From Deinococcus sp. (GTDB lineage: Bacteria; Deinococcota; Deinococci; Deinococcales; Thermaceae), in contig JAMCQK010000127.1 of assembly GCA_023382135.1 (NCBI GenBank), forward strand, positions 1 through 41,598: a stretch of DNA of 41,598 nucleotides, in the 5' to 3' direction. The position numbers and the translations under genes were made by a program. Below the pieces are notes generated by a model, which saw only the letters and a list, made by a program, of their open reading frames with translations, searched no databases and was not told the origin of the DNA. Below are positions 24,013 through 31,746 of this stretch, in pieces; the stretch's first letter is position 1; each line of letters starts with the position of its first letter.

Positions 24013-24437
24013 GATTCGCCATTGTTGTCTCCCGTTTTAACGAGACTGTTACCCAGGGACTTCTCCGCGGCGCGCTCCGTTTCCTCGCGGAGAAAGGCAT
24101 TTCACACGCCCAAGAGGATACTTTCTATGCCCCCGGCGCCTTCGAAATTCCTCTTATCGCCAAGAAGCTTGCCCGCACGCGGAGCTACGACGGCGTGATC
24201 TGCCTCGGCTCTGTGATTAAGGGTGAGACTGCCCATTTTGAATTCATCTCCCTAGGAGCTACGATTGGTATCCAGCTGAGCATGCTAGAAACCGAAGTGC
24301 CAATCAGCTTTGGCATCCTCACCGCCTATACCGAAGACCAAGCCGAGGCTCGGAGCCGTGACAACGCGGAAAATAAAGGCCTCGAGGCGGCAAAAGCCTG
24401 TTTGGAAAGCGCCAGCCTGCTAAAACAAATTTTCTGA
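24009..24437 (+). CDS. ribH: 6,7-dimethyl-8-ribityllumazine synthase
   Basis: RibH condenses the RibBA and RibD products to lumazine and often forms hollow capsids. The 142-aa protein starts directly with the conserved FAIVVSRFNETVTQGLLRGA. It has APGAFEIPLIAKKLA and the catalytic histidine His76 in VIKGETAHFEFIS. The start overlaps ribBA. It is the last rib gene, convergent with the recombinase gene 35 nt away; no terminator hairpin was seen in that gap. Confidence 0.95.
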   Translation: MRFAIVVSRFNETVTQGLLRGALRFLAEKGISHAQEDTFYAPGAFEIPLIAKKLARTRSYDGVICLGSVIKGETAHFEFISLGATIGIQLSMLETEVPISFGILTAYTEDQAEARSRDNAENKGLEAAKACLESASLLKQIF

Positions 24438-24472
24438 CCGCCTAGAAACTCCCAGCGGAACGCTTACTTTAG

Positions 24473-25516
24473 TTATTCTGACTCCGAGTCCAGCTTATCC
24501 ACCACATCGAAAAGCCCTTCCAAATCCATCTTGGCGTAAATGGCGCTGGTGTTCACGTTCGAGTGCCCCAGCAAGCGCGCAGTGGCGTGAAGATCCCTCG
24601 AGGCTTTGTAAAAGCGCGTGCCCGCCGTGTGCCTGAGCATGTGGGCGCCGTAATAGCGGGTGGGGAAGCCCAGAGCCGAGTAATGTTTCGCGAGAGTTTT
24701 GCGAAGCATGCTGGCGGACATGCCCTTACCATCGGCTTTTTTGCCGCCCATATTTATTAGCACCCGGGTTTCGCCCGGGGCTGCAAGCCCAGTGCGAATT
24801 CTGAGCCAGGCCTCGAGGTCTGCCACCAACGAGTTCGAAAGTGGCACACTTCTTTGTTTGCCACCTTTGCCGTGCTTCACAATCAGTATCCGCTCACCAA
24901 AATGCAGATCTGCGATCACGAGTTGAATGACCTCGCTAATTCGTAGGCCTGCTTCGGCCATTAGCCGCACAGCGACACGGTCTCGAAGAAGGTCCGGTTT
25001 TTCGGGCGTAAGGCGGTCCAAGAGTTTTCGGTACAGATGCACCGGCAGTGCCGGGCGGCGTTCTTCGGGCGGCGTGGGGTCGCGAGGGGCAAAGACCCCC
25101 TGGGGCATCTGGGCGGCCTTGGCCCACTCAAAGGCCCTGTAAAGCGTCCTAACCCCGGCTAGATAGGTGGCAATGGTGGAAGGTTTAAGCGATACTCCCG
25201 AGGTTTCCGAGAGGTGTCCGCCATTCACCTGGAGCTCAGTTACATAGCGGTCTAGGTCATCAGATGTTGCCTTGAGTATCTCGACTTTGGGACCAGACGC
25301 GTCCGGAGGCCAAGCCCAGGCCAGGTAGTCCCGAACGCCCTTGTGGTAAGTCGCAACAGTATCTTCACTAACGGCTGCCCGTTTTCGGCCTTTAAGGACC
25401 AGATAAGCCTCCAGCAACTCAAGCAGGGCCTGTTCGTTACGTTCATGCGCTGCGCGTACGGCGGCAACGCGACGTTTGGACGGATTTGACCAACTTGAAA
25501 GTAGTACTAATGACAT
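24473..25516 (-). CDS. Tyrosine recombinase (phage-integrase family)
   Basis: This 347-aa site-specific recombinase has an N-terminal SAM-like core-binding domain (about 25-145) and a C-terminal catalytic domain with a full active site: Arg192 (EAGLRISEV), Lys217 (KHGKGGKQR), His292 and Arg295 (HMLRHTAG), His318 (LLGHSN) and the nucleophile Tyr327 (SAIYAKM). It is longer than the roughly 300-residue XerC/XerD proteins, with an insert around 245-265, but XerD-like in the catalytic region. It may be a chromosome or plasmid resolution enzyme or an element integrase. A 40-nt palindrome lies 10 nt upstream of its ATG. It carries CTCGAG sites like resident genes, so it is not obviously newly arrived. 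Confidence 0.93.
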   Translation of the reverse strand: MSLVLLSSWSNPSKRRVAAVRAAHERNEQALLELLEAYLVLKGRKRAAVSEDTVATYHKGVRDYLAWAWPPDASGPKVEILKATSDDLDRYVTELQVNGGHLSETSGVSLKPSTIATYLAGVRTLYRAFEWAKAAQMPQGVFAPRDPTPPEERRPALPVHLYRKLLDRLTPEKPDLLRDRVAVRLMAEAGLRISEVIQLVIADLHFGERILIVKHGKGGKQRSVPLSNSLVADLEAWLRIRTGLAAPGETRVLINMGGKKADGKGMSASMLRKTLAKHYSALGFPTRYYGAHMLRHTAGTRFYKASRDLHATARLLGHSNVNTSAIYAKMDLEGLFDVVDKLDSESE

Positions 25517-25526
25517 GTTGAAAGTT

Positions 25527-25566
25527 TACCATATTCCTGGTAATTATCCTTACCGGGAATATGGTA
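25527..25566. promoter_or_regulatory. Long palindrome at the recombinase promoter
   Basis: TACCATATTCC (25527-25537) mirrors GGAATATGGTA (25556-25566) perfectly. Inside it GGTAA (25539-25543) mirrors TTACC (25550-25554) around TTATCC, with one T/G position between the helices. That makes 17-position arms with a 6-nt centre. On the minus strand a GATAAT -10-like box lies in the centre, about 27 nt before the recombinase ATG. The likely roles are an operator for autoregulation or a recombinase binding/crossover site. A 9-nt half-site, TACCATATT, recurs at 25664. Confidence 0.7.
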
Positions 25567-25567
25567 A

Positions 25568-25941
25568 CTACTTAGGATAAACTTCTTTTACCAAACGAAC
25601 AAAGCCTTGAAATTCCGATTGGTCCTTGGAGTTCTTCCCGAAATTACAGTCAACACAAGCAAGTACCATATTTGCCGGGTCATTATCGCCGCCTTTGCTG
25701 AGATGCGTCTTTTCTGTTGTGCAGCGGGGGTACGAACGCAATGTTCTAAAGGGTTGGACTCCTTTAGCTTTCTAAAATAAGTTGCAACTTGCTCACCGTT
25801 GCAGGGCTTACAAATATCTCTGTGTAGGTCCGCACTTCGTTTGTTGCGCGTGAACTCCAGGATCGGTTTGTCGAGTTGGCATATCCGACACCTCTTAAAT
25901 TGCTTTCGAATCAACTTTCTGGGACGGTGTTTAGCGACCAT
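25568..25941 (-). pseudogene. Frameshifted HNH endonuclease remnant
   Basis: The first frame (from ATG at 25941) encodes a basic start and a zinc-ribbon CRICQLDKPILEF...RDICKPCNGE (two CxxC pairs), then turns into unrelated sequence from about nt 25735. In a neighbouring frame the missing second half is readable up to a TAG at 25568-25570: THLSKGGDNDPANMVLACVDCNFGKN. This is the back half of an HNH nuclease with its Asn and CxxC. A one-base shift, and probably a small deletion (the DH..P spacing is too short), separate the two parts. The original was likely a homing-type or element-borne HNH nuclease next to the recombinase. It is probably inactive. Confidence 0.72.
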
Positions 25942-26136
25942 GAAAGGCCGCTTTGAGCTCGTAGCACCTACTCAGCAATTCTACTTCTTTCGGGCTCTGC
26001 TCGTTCCCGCCCTTTTCAAATTCAACGGCAGCGGCTGGACAGGATCGGTCGAGCAAAAGACTTGAAACCTGGCCAAGTCCCTGGAAACAACAGTCGACTT
26101 GTTGACACGCAATGTCTCATGTGGCGTCGTCAAGCT

Positions 26137-26142
26137 GTACAC
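26137..26142 (+). promoter_or_regulatory. -10 box upstream of hisS
   Basis: TACACT lies 12 nt before the ATG, so the leader would be about 5 nt. A TTGACA at 26101-26106 is too far upstream to be its -35. Confidence 0.45.
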
Positions 26143-26154
26143 TCATGTTTGCGT

Positions 26155-27414
26155 ATGCCCCAAGCCCCTAAAGGAACCCGAGACATCATCGGCGAGGACT
26201 ATCAGGCCTTTCGGTACATTATCGACACCGCTGAACGGGTCATCGGCTCTACTGGAGCAGTGCATATTGAAACACCGGTGTTCGAGGAAACAGCCGTGTT
26301 CGAGAAGGCTGTGGGAGCCTCCACTGATATTGTTCGTAAAGAAATGTACACCTTTACCGACCGGGGCGGACGCTCGCTGACGCTACGGCCCGAAGGCACG
26401 GCGGGCATAGTGCGGGCCTATCTGGAAAACGGGATGAAGGTCTGGCCCCAGCCGGTACGCCTCTATACCTACGGCCCCATGTTCCGGGCAGAAAATGTGC
26501 AACGGGGAAGATACCGGCAGTTTCATCAAATAGATTACGAGGCCATTGGTTCAGCTGACCCGCTGGTGGATGCCGAAGCGATTGCGCTCCTTGTCAAGAT
26601 TTTGCAGGAGCTTGGGCTAACCGGCCTCGAGGTCAAACTGGGCTCAGTCGGGGACCCCGAAGACCGCAAGCAGTACAACGCCTACCTGCGCGGCCTGCTC
26701 TCCCCTTCCTTGGAAAGACTTTCAAAAGACTCCAAAGACCGCCTGGAGCTGAACCCGATGCGAATTCTGGATTCCAAGGACCAGAAAGATCAGGTTCTGC
26801 TGAAGGAACTTAGGGCCAGACCCATGCTTGACTTTCTGGGCCCGGAGGCAAAAAGGCACTTTGAAGACTTGCAGAAATATCTGAAAGCGCTCGGGGTTAA
26901 TTTCTCCATAGACCCGTCCATTGTCCGCGGGCTGGACTATTACGTGCGTACCGCGTTCGAAGTACACCATGCCAGAATCGGTGCCCAGTCGGCGCTGTGC
27001 GGCGGGGGCCGCTACGATGGCCTGGCCGAGATGCTTGGGGGGGCGCACGTTCCGGGCGTGGGCTGGGCCTTCGGCATTGAACGTATAGCAATCGCTATGG
27101 AAGAAGAGGGCTTCTCCCCTTCCGCCGAAGCCGGGCCGGACCTGCTCATTGTCCCGCTCGACGAAAAAGCCAGGGAAGAGGCGCTGGCGTTAGCGCAGCA
27201 GCTCAGGCCGAAATTCCGGGTGGAGTTTCTGTACACAACCAAAAGCCCTAGAAAAGGCCTCGAGGACGCGCTTAAACGGCAGGCAACATTTGTGGCCTTT
27301 TTAGGCGAAGCCGAACGCTCAAAAGGTGTGGTTACCCTCAAACATCTGGCGCGCGGAAGCCAGGAGGAAGTGTATGCGCAAGAGCTGGCGGCAAAACTAG
27401 GGGCCAGGATTTAG
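26155..27414 (+). CDS. hisS: Histidyl-tRNA synthetase
   Basis: This class II synthetase charges tRNA-His. The 419-aa protein starts with APKGTRDI, followed by motif 1, RKEMYTFTDRGGRSLTLRPEGTAGIVRA (ATP/histidine site), motif 2 YGPMFRAENVQRGRYRQFHQIDYE, the histidine-specific VRGLDYYVRTAFEV, and motif 3 GVGWAFGIERIAIA. The C-terminal anticodon-binding domain begins DLLIVPLDEKARE. The open frame extends to 26062, but the ATG at 26155 gives the normal N-terminus and sits 12 nt after a -10-like TACACT. It is followed 84 nt later by aspS, a common pairing in bacteria. Confidence 0.97.
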   Translation: MPQAPKGTRDIIGEDYQAFRYIIDTAERVIGSTGAVHIETPVFEETAVFEKAVGASTDIVRKEMYTFTDRGGRSLTLRPEGTAGIVRAYLENGMKVWPQPVRLYTYGPMFRAENVQRGRYRQFHQIDYEAIGSADPLVDAEAIALLVKILQELGLTGLEVKLGSVGDPEDRKQYNAYLRGLLSPSLERLSKDSKDRLELNPMRILDSKDQKDQVLLKELRARPMLDFLGPEAKRHFEDLQKYLKALGVNFSIDPSIVRGLDYYVRTAFEVHHARIGAQSALCGGGRYDGLAEMLGGAHVPGVGWAFGIERIAIAMEEEGFSPSAEAGPDLLIVPLDEKAREEALALAQQLRPKFRVEFLYTTKSPRKGLEDALKRQATFVAFLGEAERSKGVVTLKHLARGSQEEVYAQELAAKLGARI

Positions 27415-27485
27415 GTTGTCTATCCTTACTTTCTGTTGCTTGCCCTAACTTTCGACACTCAGCCCTGCTTCCTGCTCATTACCGG

Positions 27486-27491
27486 TAGACT
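27486..27491 (+). promoter_or_regulatory. -10 box TAGACT of aspS (leaderless type)
   Basis: TAGACT-7 nt-ATG, identical in hexamer and spacing to the aminotransferase gene on the other strand. It supports the ATG at 27499 rather than the longer open frame from 27436. No Shine-Dalgarno sequence is present. Confidence 0.6.
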
Positions 27492-27498
27492 ATTCCTT

Positions 27499-29253
27499 AT
27501 GCGTCGTTCGCATTACGCTGGCCTGATTAGCGAAACTCATGTCGGTTCAAAGGTAGTTCTCGAGGGCTGGGTGAACCGGCGCCGCGACCTGGGTGGCCTA
27601 ATTTTCATTGACCTGCGTGACCGCGAGGGCCTTGTTCAGGTTGTCGTCAATCCCGGGAGTCCGGCATATAAAAATGCTGAGCGGGTGCGCTCCGAGTGGG
27701 TGCTACGGGTTGAGGGAAGCGTCAGGGCGCGGCCAGCCGATCAGATAAACCCGAAGCTTAAAAGCGGGAAAATTGAGGTCGCAGCGGAGTTGCTGGAAGT
27801 CCTTTCCGAGGCAAAAACCCCCCCGTTTCCTTTGGACACGGCTTGGCGTGGCGAAGCTGAAGCGGAAATAAACGAAGACCTGCGGCTCAAATACCGCTTC
27901 CTTGACCTACGGCGCAAGGAGATGCAGGAAAAACTTGGCCTGCGTCACCGGACCACCAAGGCGATCTGGGATTTTCTCGATAATGAAGGCTTTATTCAAG
28001 TTGAGACCCCATTCCTTACCCGCAGCACACCGGAGGGCGCGCGCGACTACCTGGTTCCGTTTCGGCAAGAGCCAGGGAGTTTCTACGCGCTGCCACAGTC
28101 GCCGCAGTTATTCAAACAGATGTTGATGGTCGCGGGCTTGGACCGCTATTTTCAGATTGCCCGCTGCTTCCGCGACGAGGATCTGCGCAAAGACCGCCAG
28201 CCGGACTTCACCCAGCTGGATATCGAGATGAGTTTTGCAGACCAGGAAGACATTTTGTCCTTGAACGAACGCCTGATGTCGCATGTGTTCAAGCAGGCGC
28301 TTGGCCACGAACTGCCTCTCCCCTTCCCGCGCATGACGTACGCCGAGGCCATGAACAAGTATGGTTCAGATAAGCCGGATCTAAGATTTGGGCTGGAGTT
28401 TGCCGACCTAACCGGACTCTTCAAAGAAGGCCAGTTCCGGGCTTTTGCCGGCGCCGAGGCGGTTAAGGCGCTGGTGGTGCCGAGAGCGGTATCGCGCAAG
28501 GATATCGACCGCCTCGAGGCCGTCGCCAAACGCCAGCAAGCCGCCGGACTTTCCTGGGCCAGGGTAGAGGAAAGCGGGTTCTCTGGCGGCATCGCCAAGT
28601 TCCTCGAGCCCATCCGCGACCGGGTTTTGCCGCTCACCGGCGCAAAACCGGGCGACACGCTATTGTTTGTTGCCGGGCCGTGGAAGACCGCGGTGGACGC
28701 CCTGGGGACGGTTCGGCTGGAGCTAGGTGAGATGCTCGGCCTGATCGGCGAAGGTTATAAGTTTCTTTGGGTAGTGGACTTCCCCCTGCTCGAGTTCGAC
28801 CAAGAGAAAAAAACTTACACCTACATGCACCATCCGTTTACCTCTCCAAATCCCGGCGATCTGCCGCTTCTGGATACCGACCCCGGCAGGGTTCGGGCGC
28901 TCGCTTACGACCTGGTTTTGAACGGATCGGAAGTGGGTGGTGGCTCCATCCGCATTCACCGCCAAGAGTTGCAAACAAAAATGTTTCGTGTACTGGGAAT
29001 ATCCGATGAAGAGGCCAAAGAAAAATTTGGTTTCTTCCTCGAAGCGCTTTCATTTGGTGCGCCGCCGCACGGCGGGATCGCCTGGGGCCTCGACCGACTG
29101 CTGGCCATGATGTCGGGTGCCTCTTCCATCCGCGAGGTGATTGCTTTTCCCAAAAACAAAGAGGGGCGTGACCCATTAACCGGCGCTCCCAGCCGGGTGA
29201 GCCGGGAACAGCTTGCCGAACTTGGTTTGAGCACAGGGGTAAGGGATGGCTAA
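27499..29253 (+). CDS. aspS: Aspartyl-tRNA synthetase, bacterial type
   Basis: AspRS charges tRNA-Asp. The 584-aa length and the insert between motifs 2 and 3 (GAD domain, about 290-420) identify the long bacterial form. Visible are the OB-fold anticodon domain (EGWVNRRRDLGGLIFIDLRDREG), motif 1 with FLTRSTPEGARDYLVP, the QSPQLFKQMLMVAG loop, motif 2 FQIARCFRDEDLRKDRQPDFTQLDIE and motif 3 GIAWGLDRLLAM. An AsnRS gene is also present at 33680, so this enzyme need not be non-discriminating. It leads a run of overlapping genes: phzF starts 8 nt inside its end. Confidence 0.97.
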   Translation: MRRSHYAGLISETHVGSKVVLEGWVNRRRDLGGLIFIDLRDREGLVQVVVNPGSPAYKNAERVRSEWVLRVEGSVRARPADQINPKLKSGKIEVAAELLEVLSEAKTPPFPLDTAWRGEAEAEINEDLRLKYRFLDLRRKEMQEKLGLRHRTTKAIWDFLDNEGFIQVETPFLTRSTPEGARDYLVPFRQEPGSFYALPQSPQLFKQMLMVAGLDRYFQIARCFRDEDLRKDRQPDFTQLDIEMSFADQEDILSLNERLMSHVFKQALGHELPLPFPRMTYAEAMNKYGSDKPDLRFGLEFADLTGLFKEGQFRAFAGAEAVKALVVPRAVSRKDIDRLEAVAKRQQAAGLSWARVEESGFSGGIAKFLEPIRDRVLPLTGAKPGDTLLFVAGPWKTAVDALGTVRLELGEMLGLIGEGYKFLWVVDFPLLEFDQEKKTYTYMHHPFTSPNPGDLPLLDTDPGRVRALAYDLVLNGSEVGGGSIRIHRQELQTKMFRVLGISDEEAKEKFGFFLEALSFGAPPHGGIAWGLDRLLAMMSGASSIREVIAFPKNKEGRDPLTGAPSRVSREQLAELGLSTGVRDG

Positions 29254-30145
29254 GCTTCCCTATCTGGTGGTGGACGCCTTCACCGAGACGCCGGGCGGGG
29301 GAAACCGGGTGGCGCTGGTGCTCGACGCCAGGGGCATGACCTACCAGGAGATGCAGCAAACGGCCTCGAGGCTGGGGCAGTCCCAGGTGGCATTTGTCAG
29401 CGACTGGGAGGGACAAAACTTTCACGTCCACTATTTCACCCCGGCAGGCGAGGTGGAGTTTGCCGGGCACGCCTCGGTTGCGCTCGCGCTTACGCTTGCA
29501 CGCGAGGGTTATATTCCACCCGAGACCAAGCGGCTCTACCTGAGAACAACAGTTGAGACGCTACCGGTAGACCTCGAGATCGAACAGGGAGTACCGGTAC
29601 GCGCTTTGATCCGCGGTCCCGCCCCCCGCTTCCGCGATCCACCCTCGTGGAAGATCATGCGCGAATTTGTCGAGGCGCTGGGAGCCAATGAGCGCTATGT
29701 TCACCGGGGGCTTCCCTACGGCGTGGCTTTCACCGGGCTGTGGTCGCTTTTTATTCCGCTGGTTGCGCCGGGCTTGGTTGACAGCCTGGAACCCGACCAT
29801 GCCAAGCTTTCCGAGCTTTCAGCGGCGCTGGAAATTTCCACTGTTCACGCTTACGCCCCTATGGGTCCCAGGACCTTTTATGCCAGGGACTTCGCCCCGG
29901 TACTGGGTATCCCCGAAGACCCGGTCACCGGCTCCGCCAACGCCGCGTTGGGCGCGTTACTTGCACGCGCGGGGGTGGTGCCGCGCTGGGAGGGCGAGCT
30001 CAGCCTGGTGGTTCTGCAGGGACACCACCTGGGCCAGCCGGGCACGGTCCAGGTACGGGTTTTCTACGGGCCATCGGGTGCCATACTTGGCGTCTACTTG
30101 GGCGGCACGGCGGTGCTGGCGGCCTCCGAGGTACTCGAGCTCTAA
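29246..30145 (+). CDS. PhzF-family epimerase/isomerase
   Basis: The PhzF fold consists of two diaminopimelate-epimerase-like halves. Here the typical start LVVDAFTETPGGGNRVALVLDA, then SQVAFVSD, the FTPAGEVEFAGHASVALAL block (with the Glu/Gly-His region used in catalysis) and the second-half DPVTGSANAALGALLARAG are all clear in 299 residues. Family members isomerise small acids, but the substrate of this branch is unknown. It overlaps aspS by 8 nt and abuts the next HAD gene with no gap, so it belongs to the aspS transcription unit. Confidence 0.85.
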   Translation: MAKLPYLVVDAFTETPGGGNRVALVLDARGMTYQEMQQTASRLGQSQVAFVSDWEGQNFHVHYFTPAGEVEFAGHASVALALTLAREGYIPPETKRLYLRTTVETLPVDLEIEQGVPVRALIRGPAPRFRDPPSWKIMREFVEALGANERYVHRGLPYGVAFTGLWSLFIPLVAPGLVDSLEPDHAKLSELSAALEISTVHAYAPMGPRTFYARDFAPVLGIPEDPVTGSANAALGALLARAGVVPRWEGELSLVVLQGHHLGQPGTVQVRVFYGPSGAILGVYLGGTAVLAASEVLEL

Positions 30146-30946
30146 ATGATCCGCCTGGTCTTTTTGGACATCGATGGCACGCTCCACGGCCCCATGGGAG
30201 TCCCGGAATGCGCCTGGAAAGCGGCGGAACAAGCCCGTGCTGCCGGGGTTCACCTCGCGATTTGCACCGGCAGACCGGGGCGCGGGTTTGCGCTGGAATA
30301 CGCCCAAAGGCTCGAGGCTTCCGGGCTACACATTTTTGAATCCGGCGCAGTAGTGCGCGACGGTTTCGGCAAAATTGTGCACTCGTCAGCGCTCTCCACA
30401 CAACATTTCATCAGGGTTGTCGAGCTAGGCCGTGAGTTTGGAGTGCCGTTTGAGATTTACACTGAGCGCGGCGGATTCTTTATAGAGAAACCAGCGGCAG
30501 ACCTCGAGGCCCACCAGCGCATGATCGGGATACAAGCCGAGCTTTACCCCGCACAAAATATTGGCGACCGCGTGGTGCGCGTCCAGTTTGTCGCTCGTGA
30601 AGGTGAGTCCTGGCTATTACTCAGAAACAAACTTCGTTTACTTGATGGTGTCGAGCTACACGAGGCAACCAGCCCGGCGCTCCCAGGCATCGGCTTTAAT
30701 TCGGTCACGGCCTCGGGTGTTTCCAAGCTCTCTGCCGCCCGCTTTGTGGCTGCTTACTACCAGCTCGGCATCGAGTCCGCCGCCATGGTGGGAGACGGGG
30801 AAAATGATCTTGAACTCATCCAATCGGTAGGCCTAGGAATTGCCATGGGGGAGGCTCCCGCTTCGGTCAAAAAAGCCGCCCGCCGGGTGGTTTCCACGGT
30901 GGAAAACTGCGGCCTGGCGGAAGCCTTGCAGCTGGTGCTGGCATGA
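30146..30946 (+). CDS. HAD-superfamily hydrolase, Cof type (first of a tandem pair)
   Basis: The 266-aa Cof-like (subclass IIB) phosphatase has motif I FLDIDGT (nucleophile Asp8, acid Asp10), the cap domain in the middle, and motif IV MVGDGENDLELIQSVGLGIAMGEA near the C-terminus. Such enzymes hydrolyse sugar phosphates or similar small phosphates in the cytoplasm; the substrate is not predictable. It starts immediately after phzF and overlaps the next, paralogous HAD gene by 4 nt. Motifs I and IV, ICTGRPGRGFALEYAQRLEASGLHIF and its counterpart in the neighbour show that they arose by tandem duplication followed by long divergence. Confidence 0.88.
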   Translation: MIRLVFLDIDGTLHGPMGVPECAWKAAEQARAAGVHLAICTGRPGRGFALEYAQRLEASGLHIFESGAVVRDGFGKIVHSSALSTQHFIRVVELGREFGVPFEIYTERGGFFIEKPAADLEAHQRMIGIQAELYPAQNIGDRVVRVQFVAREGESWLLLRNKLRLLDGVELHEATSPALPGIGFNSVTASGVSKLSAARFVAAYYQLGIESAAMVGDGENDLELIQSVGLGIAMGEAPASVKKAARRVVSTVENCGLAEALQLVLA

Positions 30947-31746
30947 TCAAGCTAGTTCTAGTAGATGCCGACGGAACGCTATTCTCCGCCGAGACCGGCA
31001 TCCCCAACTCCGCCCGTAAAGCTATTGAGGAAGCCAAACTGGCGGGTATTCGCTTTGCGCTCTGCACCGGCAGACCCGTGGGCGGCTTTGCGCTCGGCTG
31101 GGCCCGCTGGTTGGACCCGCAGGGACTGCACGTGTTCGCCAATGGCGCGGCGGTTATTGACGCAGAAGGCCTGCCGAGATACTCCGAACCGCTTTCAAAC
31201 AGCGCGTGGAAAAACATTGTGCACCTTGCGCGGGCACACGGGATCGCCGTGGATGCCGTCACCGCTGACGGCGGACGCTTTCACGAGCGCGGCTTGAAAC
31301 CTCCCGACCTTGAGCGCCATGAAAAGTTCATAGGTGTATATTCGCAGGAAAGAAATTTAGATGAGGTTATGCAGGTAGTCCACGTCTGGTATGTTGCCGG
31401 GCAGCAAAAGTGGGATACGGCGCGGGAGGATATCATGAACCTGCCCGAAACCCGCTGGCTGGTCTACCGCGCGCCGAACGCGGTAGTCGCTGGTACGGCG
31501 CGCATAGGAATCACCAAGGCTTACGGCCTTTCACTGCTTGCCTCGCACCACGGTATCGATATCAGCAAAATAGCTATGGTTGGCGATGGGGACAACGACC
31601 TCGAGGCCATAGCCTCCGCTGGTCTTGGCATAGCGATGGGTAACGCGGAAGATCAGGTCAAGCAGGCCGCGGATGTTGTGGTGGGATCGCTTGACCAAGA
31701 CGGCCTGGCCGAGGCCATTTCTTTTATTCTGGAGAACCGCAGATGA
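30943..31746 (+). CDS. HAD-superfamily hydrolase, Cof type (second of a tandem pair)
   Basis: This 267-aa paralogue of the preceding gene has motif I LVDADGT (Asp8 and Asp10), CTGRPVGGFALGWARWLDPQGLHVFANGA aligning with the neighbour, and motif IV MVGDGDNDLEAIASAGLGIAMGNAEDQVKQAADVV. The two differ widely outside the motifs, so the duplication is old and the substrates may differ. It overlaps both neighbours by 4 nt (ATGA), indicating one coupled operon with the serine hydrolase downstream. Confidence 0.88.
   Translation: MIKLVLVDADGTLFSAETGIPNSARKAIEEAKLAGIRFALCTGRPVGGFALGWARWLDPQGLHVFANGAAVIDAEGLPRYSEPLSNSAWKNIVHLARAHGIAVDAVTADGGRFHERGLKPPDLERHEKFIGVYSQERNLDEVMQVVHVWYVAGQQKWDTAREDIMNLPETRWLVYRAPNAVVAGTARIGITKAYGLSLLASHHGIDISKIAMVGDGDNDLEAIASAGLGIAMGNAEDQVKQAADVVVGSLDQDGLAEAISFILENRR

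Noticed and set aside
26101..26106. Perfect TTGACA as -35 of hisS
   Set aside because: No -10 box lies 16-18 nt downstream; the TACACT box is 30 nt away.
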